From Sinohyriopsis cumingii (Eukaryota; Mollusca; Bivalvia; Unionida; Unionidae), in the NCBI GenBank assembly GCA_028554795.2, contig CM068830.1, positions 113,482,214 through 113,546,213 of the forward strand: a stretch of DNA of 64,000 nucleotides. The letters run 5' to 3'. Made by a program: the position numbers and the translations under genes. This document shows positions 1-11,339 of this stretch, in pieces. The notes under the pieces are model-generated. The model saw only the letters and a list, made by a program, of their open reading frames with translations. It was not told the origin of the DNA and made no database searches. The first letter of the stretch is position 1, and every line of letters starts with the position of its first letter.

Positions 1-957
1 TGGTCATTCTTGGCTATCTGTACACCATAGTTCCATGGTTGACTCTTTTGTGTGAACTGTTGTGGACGCTTTGCTCTTTTCATAGGTCTTCCGGCAGCCA
101 TGTTTTCTTAGGAAGTAGCTAATGTAGGTTGATGTAGTATCAGTGACGTCATGGTTACCAATTGTTCTTGGTTGTGATGGATCTTAGACAGGATGTGACA
201 TCATTGTCAGGCTGGGGCTTGAAATTGTTAGGAAGCAACCCCCCCCCCATGTATAAAAGCCTGCATGTTTGGAGGTTTTTAATTTGTTTGATCATATAAT
301 GCAGTAAACTTATTTCATTTTCATTGTAATCAATTGTGTATGTAATCAGCAATCACATTCATTGTCCATGGAATGGTCTCACCAGGAGTTAATTCCCCCT
401 GACTTTTCATTTCAATTCTTTGGCATGCAAAGCATTAGTAGGGATTTAAATTAGGTTCCTAGTAACAAAGAAAAAGTAATTATTTACCAAAATTATACAT
501 TTTTGTCTACGGTTATGAAGTTATAGCATCAAGGACTTAATTTTATTAATCCAATGCTGGAAAATTGTTGCACTATTGTCTCAAACTATATGGACTTTTC
601 CCCACTTTTCTCTCTTGATTTAAATGTAAACATGACTAAAGTATAGTATGCAACTTGGGAAATGATCAGAATACATCATTTAATGTTGGAATTGAAAAAT
701 AAAACAAATAATTCATATGTATTTTACTTTTGAATATATTTCTTTCATGTACAAATTACAGCATTTCCTAGTGACATCAGAATACAGTTTTGACGTCATG
801 AAACTACATTCAAGCTACTTCCGAGGGGTAAAGTAAATTAATTATGTAGTTGTCATCTTGAAAGTAAATACCATGCATAATATATCAAAATATTTGAAAT
901 TGAATACACAGTAAGACAAATTTTTCTGCAAGTTGACAACACATTCTCATTGATTCT
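1..957. other. AT-rich non-coding stretch
   Basis: I see no gene here. The stretch is AT-rich, has short homopolymers (a C run near 240) and lacks any open frame with recognisable protein character. Confidence 0.5.
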
Positions 958-961
958 TTAA

Positions 962-1534
962 GGTGGCGCTCTACAGTTTCGTATTTTATATCTTAGGTGC
1001 TGTTAAAAGAACTTTTAATTCCCTTTATTTTGACGTATGATTGATGGTTGCACTATGGGTTCTAGAGTATACAGCTTGGGCTCACTTAAGATGTGCTCGT
1101 TTAAAAAAACTGCAAGCTCCTCATGGTCATTTTCACTTTCTGGACTTTCAGAGGTAAATTGTAGAAAATAGAGCAGATAACTTTTTTCACTTTTCAGATA
1201 TTTTGTACTTGGTTCACTGCACTTTCAGTAAATGCTATTGTCTACTTCAGCAAAATTCGTTTTCCCTATTTTAATAATTGCTTAAAGTTAGTGTACTTTT
1301 GATTAATTCTGGTTAATTTGTCAAGCACAGGGGAGCATCCATTTTGTTGTACCGTGTGCTTAGATCATGTACAATTTCCACAAGTACAGTATCCAAAGAA
1401 ATGTTAGCCACATTACATAAAAGTAACATAGAGGTATGCCAACATTATCTCCATTATGCATCTTACAAACACAAACAACTTCACCTTACCTTCGTCACTC
1501 TCTCAAAAGTTCAAATTAATTGGAGAGCGCCACC
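962..1534. repeat. MITE-like repeat with 11-bp inverted ends
   Basis: The ends are GGTGGCGCTCT at 962-972 and its reverse complement at 1524-1534. The left end is preceded by TTAA; the right is followed by ATTA, which may be a decayed TTAA target. The first ~25 bp resemble the left ends of the repeats at 22407 and 24899 (shared ACAGTTTCGTA), so this is probably a third, diverged member of that piggyBac-like non-autonomous family. It codes for nothing recognisable. Confidence 0.5.
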
Positions 1535-2223
1535 ATTACTGAAAGATTCTGTGCCGTGTTCGGTACAAATATTAGACCCTAACGCATATTTACTGCAGGC
1601 TAGAAAGTGGTAGAATGTGCTACTTCCGTCCAGCAGATTTTGATAGAAAGGGATTTTGACCTAAGTGGCAAAAATGAAAGTTAATTCGCCGGATTGGATT
1701 CAGGACATGGTCAATTAAGAGTTATGCGTTGGTACATTACTGTCTTTTGAATGTATATGTGTAGTTTTTCAGTCTTCTTGCGATTCTGAAGCGATAAAAG
1801 ATTCATGAGAAAAGTTGAATCGAGCGAAGGGTTGTGGTCACGCTTGCACTCCTTGTGTTTATTTATATTATCGATAAGGTGATTTCATATTGTTAGAGAT
1901 TTCGCCGTACTTTATTGATAAAACGTCAGACTCCTGTGGCCATACATGGCGGCCAGTATTAATGGTGGAGGAAGAACCCGGGAAAACCCCAGAAAGAACC
2001 ACCGACCCACGAGAAGCCACAGGGGCTCGTTACAAAGAAAATCAAGAGATGGGGGTTCTAACCTGTAATAATATAACACAAGGGAAGACACCGGTCCACA
2101 CCCCTCGGCAGTTAGTTTATCCTAATTGCGTCTGCTAATTTCCAAATTCGGCCAGTCGTAATCAAGAATAGTTCAATTTTCAAAACAGCTCGACACACTT
2201 CTTTCAGTTTGTGATATAATGGA

Positions 2224-2757
2224 TGTGATGTGATGTGATTTTGATTTTTTTAACGTAGCTTTAACAATTGTTCAGTCATATCGCTATGATGTCTGCAGTG
2301 TGGCAGTTTATAGTGATGTCTAGCACTGGTGCATCATGCCGCGGACATGTAGCATGATGTCCCACCCAGTCACATTATCCTGACACCAGGCCAACCAGTC
2401 CTAACACTAACCTCTTAATGCTGAACGCCAAGCGAGGCAGCTGTTGGTACCATTTTTTATTTCTCTGATATGACTCGGCCGGGGATCGAACCCACAACCT
2501 CCCGCCAGAGGCGTAGCTATGATATTTTGCGCCCTGGGACGAACTATAAAATTGGCGCCCCAGCCCCCTTCCCGTTTAATCACATTTTTGAATATTACCC
2601 TTGTTTACTTATTATAATGTAACGTTGTAAGCCTCATTTTGGCACCCCTGTACCTTGGCGCCCAGGGACATATGTACCCCGCTGCCCCCCCCCCCCAGCT
2701 ACGCCTCTGCCTCCCGCATCCGAGGCGGACACTCTAACCACTAGGCGACCGGAGTGG
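2224..2757 (-). mobile_element. tRNA-derived SINE, copy 1, with 15-bp target duplication
   Basis: The insertion is flanked by the 15-bp direct repeat TTGTGATATAATGGA (2209-2223 and 2758-2772). On the minus strand it starts with a tRNA-like head containing a GGTTCGATCCCC-type B box (seen as GGGGATCGAACCC on the plus strand near 2481) and ends in a TCACATCACATC-like tail. A second copy, 25693-25983, has the same body. This copy carries a hAT MITE inside its head. Confidence 0.8.
2506..2709. mobile_element. hAT-type MITE inside the SINE
   Basis: It has perfect 13-bp inverted ends CAGAGGCGTAGCT / AGCTACGCCTCTG and an exact 8-bp target duplication CCTCCCGC (2498-2505 and 2710-2717). An 8-bp duplication with CAGNGGCG-type ends is the hallmark of hAT elements. 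It has no coding capacity, so it must have been moved by a transposase encoded elsewhere. Confidence 0.85.
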
Positions 2758-3023
2758 TTGTGATATAATGGAGAAAATGCAATAATTGTTCGCCGATCTT
2801 GACGTATGGACATCATCCCTACTCACAGCATGACAGTCTTGGATTTCACCATTGACCGAAAGGTAAGATCCGAACAAACTCGAGTGCGCAATTCCGCGGT
2901 AAATACAAGCAGATGAAATCAAAAAAAGAAATGGACAATTTTATTGTGCCATGGTAAATTTAGATTATTAGCGTATATATTTATGTATTTACCAAGGGGT
3001 CTTTGAAGTTCTATGTGACCTAC

Positions 3024-3818
3024 TGTTATTGTTATGCGTTGGGGTGGAATGTTCCCAATATTTATTTGAATTACTATGGAATTCCCACCCTGGGTTGTTT
3101 TTGTAGGAAGTGAAATTAGTTATTGAGAGAGGTAAAGCTCCAAGGACCCAGTCAGCAATACTGACAATTAAATTATTAAGAACACAAAGGTGAAATCCAA
3201 AAGAATAACAATTTAATACAAATTAAACGATATTAATTTCTCAACCAATCTTCTTCCTCTTGACCATGTGACAACCTATTTCATCACGTGATTATAGTGT
3301 GAGATGGCTTTCCCCTGTACTTGGTTTCTATTCATCTGTGTTACTCCACCAATTCCTTTCCTCCTTCCGGCATTTTCTGTATTCTGATTCTTCCTATCCT
3401 CTTCCCCTTTTGTCTTCTTTTCTCCTCCTCCTCCTCCTCTCTCTCTCTTCCTCCAGCAACTAGGCTTGTTCTCGGCCTACATCCTGTCTCTCTGAGACTC
3501 GGGACTTGACTACCCGGTAGTTCTGTCCCCAAAAGCTTCCTACGAAAAACACAAGGACATTAGCATTTGTGTTAGCCATCTCACCTCACACTACATCAAC
3601 AATCAATCTATCATCAGATCAATGCTATCTACATCTTTGGTCACGCATTCGTGCACATAAAAAAACCCACATGTTCTTATAGAAAACAATGTTGCAATAA
3701 AGCGGTATCCTAATTATCATACAGAAATCACTAAATTGCATAACATCAATATATATATATATTCTTAATCTCATTATTCTCAACAATATCACAAAAAACA
3801 GGCGCATTTCTGTACATT
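3024..3818 (-). repeat. Candidate 3' LTR of the gypsy element
   Basis: Reading the minus strand downstream of the gypsy coding remains, a purine run (GTGGGGGAG, about 3820-3830) is followed by TGTACAG, as expected for a polypurine tract abutting an LTR. The inner edge near 3024 is a guess, because no second LTR copy is present to compare. The region between here and the RNase H end (3.8-4.9 kb) would hold the lost integrase part, but I recognise no integrase there. Confidence 0.35.
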
Positions 3819-4929
3819 ACTCCCCCACAAGTGTACACAAATATTCAAATATCCATATTATTTACATTTACACACTGCAACCATTTCCAAAGTTACAATT
3901 TAATTCAACAGTTGCAAAATCTAGAAAATCACATAAATAAATACACTAGTTTACCACGAAGTAACTAAACAGCTTATTACAATATTAATTCTAACGAGCG
4001 AGCAATGTACATAATCATAGCTCATTTCTCAAGTAAGCATGTAAATTAAACAATACAAAGGTAATTCTATGTACTAACAATTCTAGTAAGTAAATATACA
4101 TACTGCACATAATTACAATTACAATACCGTAACAATCTGCAACAATCAAGCAAATAACTCACTGACCTTTACGAAGCTTTCTGTCCTTGAATGTACCAAG
4201 GTTTTTCCCGCCAAATCACGAGTGGCTCCCAAAGTTATTGCTACAACTTGTCAGCACGATGCTTCACAATGACTAATTCGTTCCCAGCCCAAATGACTGT
4301 TAAATTCTGGTTCGAATTGATGGCCCCACCCTTTCTCAGTTCTGATTGGATATCAATTCTACCCCAGTCGGTCCAGCTTAACAGACGAGCCTCAGGCCAT
4401 CTGTCAATGCAGGGATATTTACAACAGCATTGAGGGTCCTTTGTTCTTGAACAAAGCTTTTAACGTCTGTATGTGAGTTTTAACACCTAACGAAGCAGCT
4501 CTTGTACAAACACGAATCGCCACGACAGTGCAGGGTCGACATACTCATGGCGCTAACCCATTCTTTTGTTCCTCGACTTACGTAATCGCGGCAGGAAAAT
4601 GTGACAGGGTCCCTCAGTCCTACACTCATGTAGGTTCTTTAAAATGTGACACCTTATCTCAGGAGGGGCCACCAATAGCAACAATGACTGCTTACTATGA
4701 GTGGTCTCCCAATGCTTATATAACAGGCCATCTTGGACCTCCAAACTAGTCCACTGTCTCAGCAGGGACTTCGCTTCCTGTCTCTACCAAACTAATTGAA
4801 AGGGAAGAGGTTTTTCAGCACCTTCTTCCTTTAATTGCAACACTAACCCTATACAAAGGTCATTCTGTTGAAACTCTTAGTTGTTCCACACCCAAGTGCC
4901 TAACCAATTCGACTCGCTTTTGGCTTTAC

Positions 4930-6222
4930 CGCTGGAGCCATACACCTCACGTGCAGTATTTTGCTTTGCTTATTCTCTACAGAAGTCTCTTCGGACTGTT
5001 TGAGAAACTGTTCCAACAACAGTCCGGTTTACAATTTCTTTGCACTAACACGCAAGCAGTCCTGGCAATCGTCGCGCTTACATTTATGCGGGATCCTGCT
5101 TTGTCTATTTGCATTTCCATGCGAAGAACCTTTACGGTGTTATATTTCAAAGTCATACGCATCTAATACTGATAAACATCGCGCGACCATGCCTTCTGGT
5201 TCTTTGAAATTTTTAAGTCACTTCAGCGAACTATGGTCTGTCCTGACAATGAATTTTCTTCCCCACAAATAGTGTTTGAATTCTTTGACTAATGTAACTA
5301 CAGCTAATAATTCCCTGTAGGTAATACAATAGTGCCTCTGTTGTTTATTCAGAGTCCTACTAGCGTAAGCTATAATTCTCTTCTTATCATCTTGGAGCTG
5401 CGATAAAACCGCTTCAGTACCATACGAACTTGCATCTGTGTCTAGAATAAATGTTCCATCCCTGTTGGGATATGTCAGAATAGGTGCTGTTGTCAAAATT
5501 GTTTTCAGCTTATCAGAAGCCTCATGATGGGGTTGTGACCAAGTAAAGGGTTGGTTTTTCTGAGTCAACTGAGATAAAGGATATGCTATTGAGGAGAAGT
5601 TTTTAATAAACCTCCTATAATAGGAAGCTGTACCAAGGAAGCTTACTTCCAACACATTTTTCGGTGTTGGCCAATTTTTAACACTCTCTTCCTTCTTTGG
5701 ATCACATTTTATACCGTCTTCGAACATAATGTGTCCAAGATAAGAAATGTGCTTTTGAAACAAAGTACATTTTAACGGTTTAAATTTTACGTTGGCCTCT
5801 TGGAAGCACTCGAAGACTAATTTCAAATTTTCCAGAGCTGGTTCAAAAGTACTACCAATCATGATAATGTCATTTAGATATGCTAAACACTGCTCAAAGT
5901 CATTCCGTGTAGCATGACTTGGACCAAACGCATAAGAGAGCGAGTTAGATAGACCAAACGGCAATACCTTAAACTGAAATATTCCTTTGTAACTAGCAAA
6001 TGCTGTTTTCTCTCTATCATTTTCGTCTAACGTTACCTGGCAGTATCCACTAGCAAGATTTAACATGGAAAACCATTTTGCCCCAGACAGTGCGTCAAGG
6101 GAATCGTCAATTCTAGGAAGCGGATATGCGTCTTTACCAGTTACAGCATTCAATTTCCTGTAATCTACGCAAAATTGAGGCATTCCATCTTTCTTAGTTA
6201 CCAAACAATAGGTGCAGCCCAA
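4930..6222 (-). pseudogene. Ty3/gypsy reverse transcriptase and RNase H (decayed pol)
   Basis: The uninterrupted 334-residue part (5218-6222) contains the gypsy RT fingers and palm: VDYRKLN, the LPFGLSN region, and the catalytic box read here as YLNDII, where the family normally has two aspartates. It then runs into RNase H (ILDTDASSYG, YRELLAV, IVRTDHSSLK). Beyond 5218 the frame continues to about 4930 with stop codons. The start at 6222 is only the first in-frame ATG; RT sequence with stops continues upstream to about 6500. The altered YxDD box and the stops mark it as inactive. It belongs with the protease and gag remains upstream on the same strand. Confidence 0.85.
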
Positions 6223-7000
6223 GGGCTATCACTTGGTTATATTACATCTTCAGCAAGCGTGCGTTCAATCTTTTTCCACTTCTTTCTGAGATAATGGTAA
6301 TCTACGAGAAGGCAATTTTATAGGTTTACTGTCACCAGTGTCTATTACATGTTTTATTTTATCAGTTCTGCCTAACATACCATCGGGTCCTACAAAGACA
6401 TCGGCGTACTAGGCTATGAGTATCTGCAACGATCTCTTTTTGTTCGAATGAAACCTTTTCAGATACTCTGTCTACCAAAGGTTTAAGATGATTTGGCACT
6501 GGTTTATCTGAATTGCAAGGTGTCTCGAATTTTGAAACAGTCCCAGAGCAAACATTGCACAGGATGTATTTGAGCTATCGGTACCCCTTTCTTCAGTGTG
6601 AGCGGTTCAGAGGTAAAATTCACTACGGAAATAAAACACTTCGGAATTCTCAATTTTTACTAAAGACTTTGGCAAAATCAAACCAGTTTCTTCTGAAAAT
6701 TGTTTGAGAGGTTCGACCATGCCCTCTCTGGTTATTTCCCATTCTCCCTGTATGTATCCCTTAACAAACATATTTGATTTTGGAGGGATAGCGATCGAGT
6801 CCGTGACATTTATTCATGCACAGGAAAAGCTGTTTTCCTTTCTGATTTTCAGCTTTCTAATTTTCAGAATGCCATTCTTCAAATTTAAGTTGGCATTATT
6901 TTTTTTCTAGAAAATCCAAACCAATTATTCCAGGTAACCCGTCTAGATCAGTCTAGATCAGCAACTATTGCGTTCCTTTCAAAAGCTCTACCACCCATCT

Positions 7001-7264
7001 TTAATTTGAAGACAGCTTGCCCATAAATGTTGAATAAACCTGCGTCTGTAGCTGTTTTAAATCAGGTTTTCCCGACACAAGTCTTTTAAAAACTTGTTTA
7101 GAAATAAGTGTTACAGCGGACCCAGTATCTACTAAAAATTTCACAGACGTTTGACACATGCGGACAGACACAAAATGACAGGTTTTGGCAATAGCATTTA
7201 CTCTTAAAGTTGGCCTTTCAGAGTCTTTATTACTCTTCTTACTGTGTTTATAACAGTTGGCCAA
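7001..7264 (-). pseudogene. Ty3/gypsy aspartic protease remnant
   Basis: The translation carries the retroviral aspartic protease signature LVDTGSAVTLIS followed by a hydrophobic flap-side stretch. It lies between gag and RT on the same strand, in the usual gypsy order. Open frame is short and interrupted on both sides, so it is a fragment of the decayed polyprotein rather than a working gene. Confidence 0.75.
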
Positions 7265-7389
7265 ACTGTTGGCCTCAAGACCAGTCCGTTCTAGTTTAAC
7301 TCTACACCATTCTTAGCCGATTGTTCCGGCTTCACCTGATTATCTAAAATACTATTAGGTCTGTTCGGGTTCTTTTTCATGGGGCAGTC

Positions 7390-8345
7390 TCGACTCATGT
7401 GACCCAATCCATGATAAGTGTAACACTCTATCTGATTGGCTCTGGCAGTCTGACGATCTGCTCGATAGGTAGTATTCCTATCCTTCTTTTATATATTGCC
7501 AATTACCATATTTATCTGTCCTTGTATTTTCTGTCAACAGTTTCGCCACAGTGTCCACAGATTCTTGGATAGCTTTAACTACCCTTGTAAGGTTATCAAT
7601 ATTCGAACGCGTGTTACTGTCTTTACTTTCTGGTTACCTGTCTCGGTATTGCTTTGGGGCAGGTCCTGTTTAGACCCAAGAGCTCTAACAGGGATCTCCT
7701 TATTTATAGGTTTCTGTAAATTTGGCCAAGCCCCTTCAAAGGCCTCATACTCAATGGCACTGGCCATTGCATCATCTGGAGTTTTGGGATGCCCAAATTG
7801 AACATACTTTCTAATTTCCTGACTCCCTAGCCCACATATATATTGATCTATCAATATGTCTTCCCTAGCCAAAACGGGAATCATCGGAAATGCGTGACAG
7901 GCTAGTCGCCTCAACGCATAACCATAGTCTGCAGCGGACTCTGGTTTTTGTCTGTTTCTAAACTCGCATCTATAAGCAGTTTCCCTTTCTATCGGACTGA
8001 ATCTTTGTTCTAAACCAGCTTTAAGAAAGTCATAGTCCCCTATTTTAGTTCGGTCTAAATCACCTAGTAACTGTTATGCTACTTCTCTTAAACTCATTGC
8101 AAGTTGTTGAGCTCTTTTACTTTTATTCCAATTATTCCAATAAGCAACTTGCTCAAATGTACAATATAATCTTGCCATTCAACGTTTTTGCCATCGAATT
8201 TGTCAGGTTCTTTTTCTTTCCTAAATCGTTCGGTACCTTCTGAGTATTTATTTTGCCCAAATTCATTCGCTTTGTTTGAATCCTTGTGACTGAAGTCACC
8301 ACCAGAACGATCGTACGCAGTACAGTTAGAATTGTGTATTACCAA
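7390..8345 (-). pseudogene. Ty3/gypsy gag remnant with mutated zinc knuckle
   Basis: Minus-strand pieces at 8094-8345 (KFDGKNVEWQDYI, a gypsy Gag N-terminal segment) and 7579-7914 (ILIDQYICGL, a Gag capsid-like segment) are separated by stops. Near 7390-7435 a CCHC knuckle is readable as CYTYHGLGHMSRDC, in which the second cysteine has become tyrosine. No 5' LTR was found between here and 8.65 kb, so the element is truncated at its 5' end. Confidence 0.7.
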
Positions 8346-8644
8346 GTTTACGCAACGCCCACTTGACCTTGAATTGGGCTAATCGTTTCACACGACTCGG
8401 GATTCCTCAGCTTCTGATGTCAAGTGACCACTATCTACCACCCAAGAGCAAGCTGAAGGCACGGACTCATTTGTGCAACAACCATTTGAACAACAGGAAA
8501 TATCTCACAATATACTGTCATCCCATGCAGCATCTCGAGTTTTGGAGAGATTCTTTTCGTGCGAATTGTTTCTGTCAGCACGAAGGAAATGGGACTCCAA
8601 TTTTTGTTTTTGTGAGAGGAAGCGACGTTTGAATACTTGACCAA

Positions 8645-8806
8645 GGGGTCATCCATAAATGACGTCACGCGATTTTGGCCGATTTTTTACCACTACTCTC
8701 CCTCGTCACACATTTTTTAAACAAATTCCTTGGCCTCGTCACACATTGTCACAAATGTGTGACCCCCTCCCCCCAAGGTGCGTGAGGTCATTTATGGATG
8801 GTCCCC
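8645..8806. mobile_element. 162-bp MITE with ~25-bp inverted ends
   Basis: The left end GGGGTCATCCATAAATGACG and the right end (…CATTTATGGATGGTCCCC) are near-perfect inverted repeats with a one-base indel and one mismatch. The interior repeats a TCACACAT motif and codes for nothing. I could not define a target duplication with confidence, so the superfamily is open. Confidence 0.75.
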
Positions 8807-8932
8807 AAGAAGCAGTGTTACCGCATGTCGGATTGTGCACATTCTGCTTTTTAGCGAATTGGTCCACAAAATAACGGTGTTTATTTTCCTTGCATGTGTC
8901 CTGGTGATATAATTCATCACTTTTAATAGCGT

Positions 8933-9290
8933 TTTCACCATTGACCGAAAGGTAAGTTTGTTCGGATCTTACCTTTCGGTCAATGGTGAAATCCAAGATT
9001 GTCCGAATGCAAAATTGCACTGTGAGTAGGGTTAATGTCTAGACGTCAAGATCGGCGAACAATTATTGCATTTTCTCCATTATGTCACAAACTGAACGAA
9101 GTGTGTCGAGCTGTTTTGAAAATTGAACTATTCTTGATTACGACTGGCCGAAGTTCGAAATTAGCAGACGCAATTAGGATAATATAGCAGTGTTGGAACT
9201 GCTGAGGGGTGCGGACCGGTGTCTTCCCTTGTGTTATATTATTACGGGTTAGAACCCCCATCCCTTGATTTTCTTTGTAACGAGCCCCTG
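8933..9290. repeat. Dispersed repeat family B, copy 2, with a 24-bp fold-back
   Basis: Bases 9041-9290 match 1933-2260 plus 2757-2800 in inverted orientation. At its left edge two perfect 24-bp arms (8933-8956 and 8968-8991) form a hairpin with an 11-nt loop. In copy 1 only one of these arms is present, near 2846-2869, so the second arm here arose by inverted duplication. Confidence 0.65.
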
Positions 9291-9639
9291 TGGTCAGGAA
9301 AGATAACGCAAGACTCTCGCCATGACAGCTTTTCTACATAAGGCTTGAAAGAATAAAAGCAAGATGTTTGAAATTCCAATGTTTTTCTTGAAAAAAGGAG
9401 AAACTTCACGCATTTGGTCTGGTGTTACTTTGCGCACAAAATGAGATATGCCGTTTGCGTGGCTAGAAAATCAAAATGGCAGATATAGATTATTCTATGT
9501 CACGTGAAAACAACGGATTTCTCCATTATCCATATCTATATACAGTACCTGTGATATAAGCCTGCTGAACCACGAATATAAGAGTTAACAGTTTCATGTC
9601 GATTGTCAATGCCATCAGAGAATTATCCTTGACTCAAAA

Positions 9640-9845
9640 TTTGACTTTGCAAGTTTCGCTATTTGAAATTTTAGGCGGCGGCACGATTTACCCAACTATA
9701 CCCAAATACACCCAAATACTGTCCAGAAACAAGCACGTCATACAATTACAACTAAAGAGATTTTAAATTAATTGCAAAAGTTAAGTTCTGGATTACACCT
9801 TCGACATTTAGATACAATTAGCTATTGTGTGGTCAAATTTTGTCT
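9640..9845. repeat. Dispersed repeat shared with 21.9-22.4 kb (inverted)
   Basis: The stretch including the CCCAAATACACCCAAATACTG segment near 9700 is found in reverse complement near 22240-22420, and further blocks (GACCACACA, AATAGCTAATT) recur near 21895-22100. It is an old, diverged interspersed repeat without coding sequence. Confidence 0.5.
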
Positions 9846-9942
9846 TTTGGTAATTTGCTGTTTGATGATCAATATATGTATATATAACCAAATACTTCTG
9901 AAGACCTCCCAAAAATATATGTTTAAATGCTACTAAAACATG

Positions 9943-10307
9943 AGTAGTGAATGGGGGTACTTTAGCCTCTATGGGAATTAGCGGTACAGGACCCCTTGGG
10001 ATCGTTTAGCCCCAATGGAAATTTAACATGGGGGAAAAATCGTGGGATCGTTTAGCCTCAAGGGGAAATTAACATGGGTGGGACAGTATAGCCTCAAGGG
10101 GAATTGAATATGGGAAATGGAATAGGGTGGGGACCCTGTTTTATTATGGTCCCGACCTGATAGGTCTATGGAAAGTGAACAGGGGAGAGGGATATAAAAC
10201 ACGCACACACACACACGCACACACACATATAAAATAAAAAAATAAAAAGGGTAGGCAATTGAAAGTCAATCTCTTTTCGAGAAATTGGAGTGGCCCTGAA
10301 AAGGGTC
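9943..10307. repeat. Left TIR of the 7.67-kb element
   Basis: It pairs with 17262-17616 in reverse complement. Inside are four imperfect iterations of a box reading approximately TTTAGCCTCAAGGGGAAATT (near 9960, 10006, 10048 and 10090), then a shared block including GGTCCCGACCTGATAGG, a CA/TG dinucleotide run, and at the inner edge the histone-type stem-loop and its purine box. The iterated boxes could bind the terminal protein, polymerase or integrase; this is inference. Confidence 0.8.
10292..10307 (-). terminator. Histone-type mRNA 3' stem-loop, minus strand, in the left TIR
   Basis: On the minus strand it reads GACCCTTTTCAGGGCC: a six-pair stem (one A-C mismatch) with the loop TTTC, preceded by AAA and followed by ACTCCA. 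Ten bases further downstream lies CTCGAAAAGAGAT (10269-10281 in reverse). It sits just after the minus-strand gene 10335-10562. The layout matches replication-dependent histone 3' processing signals. Confidence 0.7.
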
Positions 10308-10334
10308 TTTAGGTTTATGTTAATGTATCCATTA

Positions 10335-10562
10335 TCATAAAGGGCACCGCCTTGGTCTTCTTTTCCTTAGGCTGCGCCTCACTGTAGGACCGTAAATCAG
10401 GACTCTTTTCAGGCATTCTTGCCTCTCCACGTAAATCCTACTTATCCATAGGGTGGTGTCGGTCCTATGGACAAGTGTCCACTTGGACCGGACATACATG
10501 GGTATGTCCGTCCGAAACATCATTGTTGACACAAGGGTTGAAGATTGAACATCGGTCCACAT
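10335..10562 (-). CDS. Small basic protein, unrecognised
   Basis: A 75-residue open frame starting at the ATG at 10560-10562. A TATA box (TATAAATA, 10607-10614 on the minus strand) lies 45 bp before the ATG and a histone-type stem-loop lies 28 bp after the stop codon. The promoter, start, stop and 3' signal are all in place, which is why I accept such a short frame. The protein has a strongly basic C-terminus (RRSLRKRRPRRCPL) that could bind nucleic acid. I recognise no family. It is transcribed divergently from the gene at 10782 through a shared 220-bp promoter. Confidence 0.5.
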   Translation of the reverse strand: MWTDVQSSTLVSTMMFRTDIPMYVRSKWTLVHRTDTTLWISRIYVERQECLKRVLIYGPTVRRSLRKRRPRRCPL

Positions 10563-10781
10563 CTTGAGGCTCCGAGAACAGGTGAATCAATGCAGTGAAC
10601 TGCGTTTATTTATAGGTAGAGAAAGGATTGAAACGGATTGAGTTCATTGACCAATCCAAACACGCGTTACAAAATTCATTCAGCCCACGTCCAATCGGAA
10701 GAGAGCAGTCTGTGACGTCACGTGGTCTATATAGATTCGCTAGCGCCTGTGTGTAGTCAATATATGCGAGAGTTTTTGAAC
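10563..10781. promoter_or_regulatory. Divergent promoter with two TATA boxes, CRE, E-box and CCAAT
   Basis: Two TATA boxes face outward: TATAAATA (minus strand, 10607-10614) and TATATAG (plus strand, 10728-10734). They lie 45 and 48 bp from the ATGs at 10562 and 10782. Between them are CCAAT (about 10691), the CRE palindrome TGACGTCA (10713-10720) and an overlapping E-box CACGTG (10719-10724). This is a host-style RNA polymerase II promoter. Motif identities are seen in the sequence; function is inferred. Confidence 0.6.
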
Positions 10782-11306
10782 ATGACGGAAACTCAGAAAA
10801 CGATCTATTGGGGTGCATCAGCAGTGGAGACCGCCCAAGGGAACCCGGACTTACTTTCAGAAGAGGTGAATTGGGATTTTGTGGATTTTCTTACCTCGCA
10901 AGAATTTGTTCCGGAACCTTCGTCACCTTCATTACCGCACGTGGAGAATTTTAGACAGAGACAGAAAGAAGAATTGGAGAAATTTATACAACGGCAAAAG
11001 GAAGCGGAACAAGCTTTTCTCCTACAGCAACAGCAACAAGAAGAAGAGGTAAGAAAAAACAAGAAGAAGAAGCAAAGAAACAAGAGGGTGAAAGTCAAAC
11101 CGTCACGATACTATTGGACATTTTAGCGGAGTTAAGGAGTCTGAAACAAATGTATCAGACTTCTTTATCACGACTGAAGAGAACCTTCCCGAGCTAAACA
11201 CGCCAACCCTGTGAATAAGCCTACCGTACCACCCTTAGTGATTTCAACCAAATCATCGTCATCAGAAGTAGGCCTCGGCCGTGGCAAAGGCTTAAGGCAG
11301 TTAAAG
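10782..11306 (+). pseudogene. Glutamine/glutamate-rich coiled-coil protein, frameshifted
   Basis: The start is the ATG at 10782, 48 bp after TATATAG. The first 115 residues have an acidic N-terminus, then a long charged helix (QRQKEELEKF, LLQQQQQEEE) and a lysine cluster, ending at 11126. The coding character then continues in another frame (a leucine-rich segment with LLDILAELRSLK near 11110-11190) and in a third frame up to about 11306. I therefore read it as a longer gene broken by frameshifts. It ends 34 bp before a histone-type stem-loop. No family recognised; it could be a structural or polymerase-partner protein. Confidence 0.5.
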
Positions 11307-11339
11307 TTGATTGCTTAAACTCACCCCTACACCAAAAAA

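Larger units (their letters stand above)
1933..2923. repeat. Dispersed repeat family B, copy 1 (interrupted)
   Basis: Bases 1933-2223 and 2758-2905 match, in inverted orientation, the segment near 8933-9290. The two parts here are separated by a SINE insertion at 2224-2757. A sub-segment near 1937-2025 is also the reverse complement of the 127-bp insertion at 12682-12808. The family shows no coding capacity and is probably a non-autonomous transposon. Confidence 0.6.

Noticed and set aside
10805-11098. Cysteine-rich minus-strand frame
   Set aside because: Antisense of the glutamine/glutamate-rich coiled-coil gene; CAG/GAA runs read backwards give Cys/Phe/Leu.
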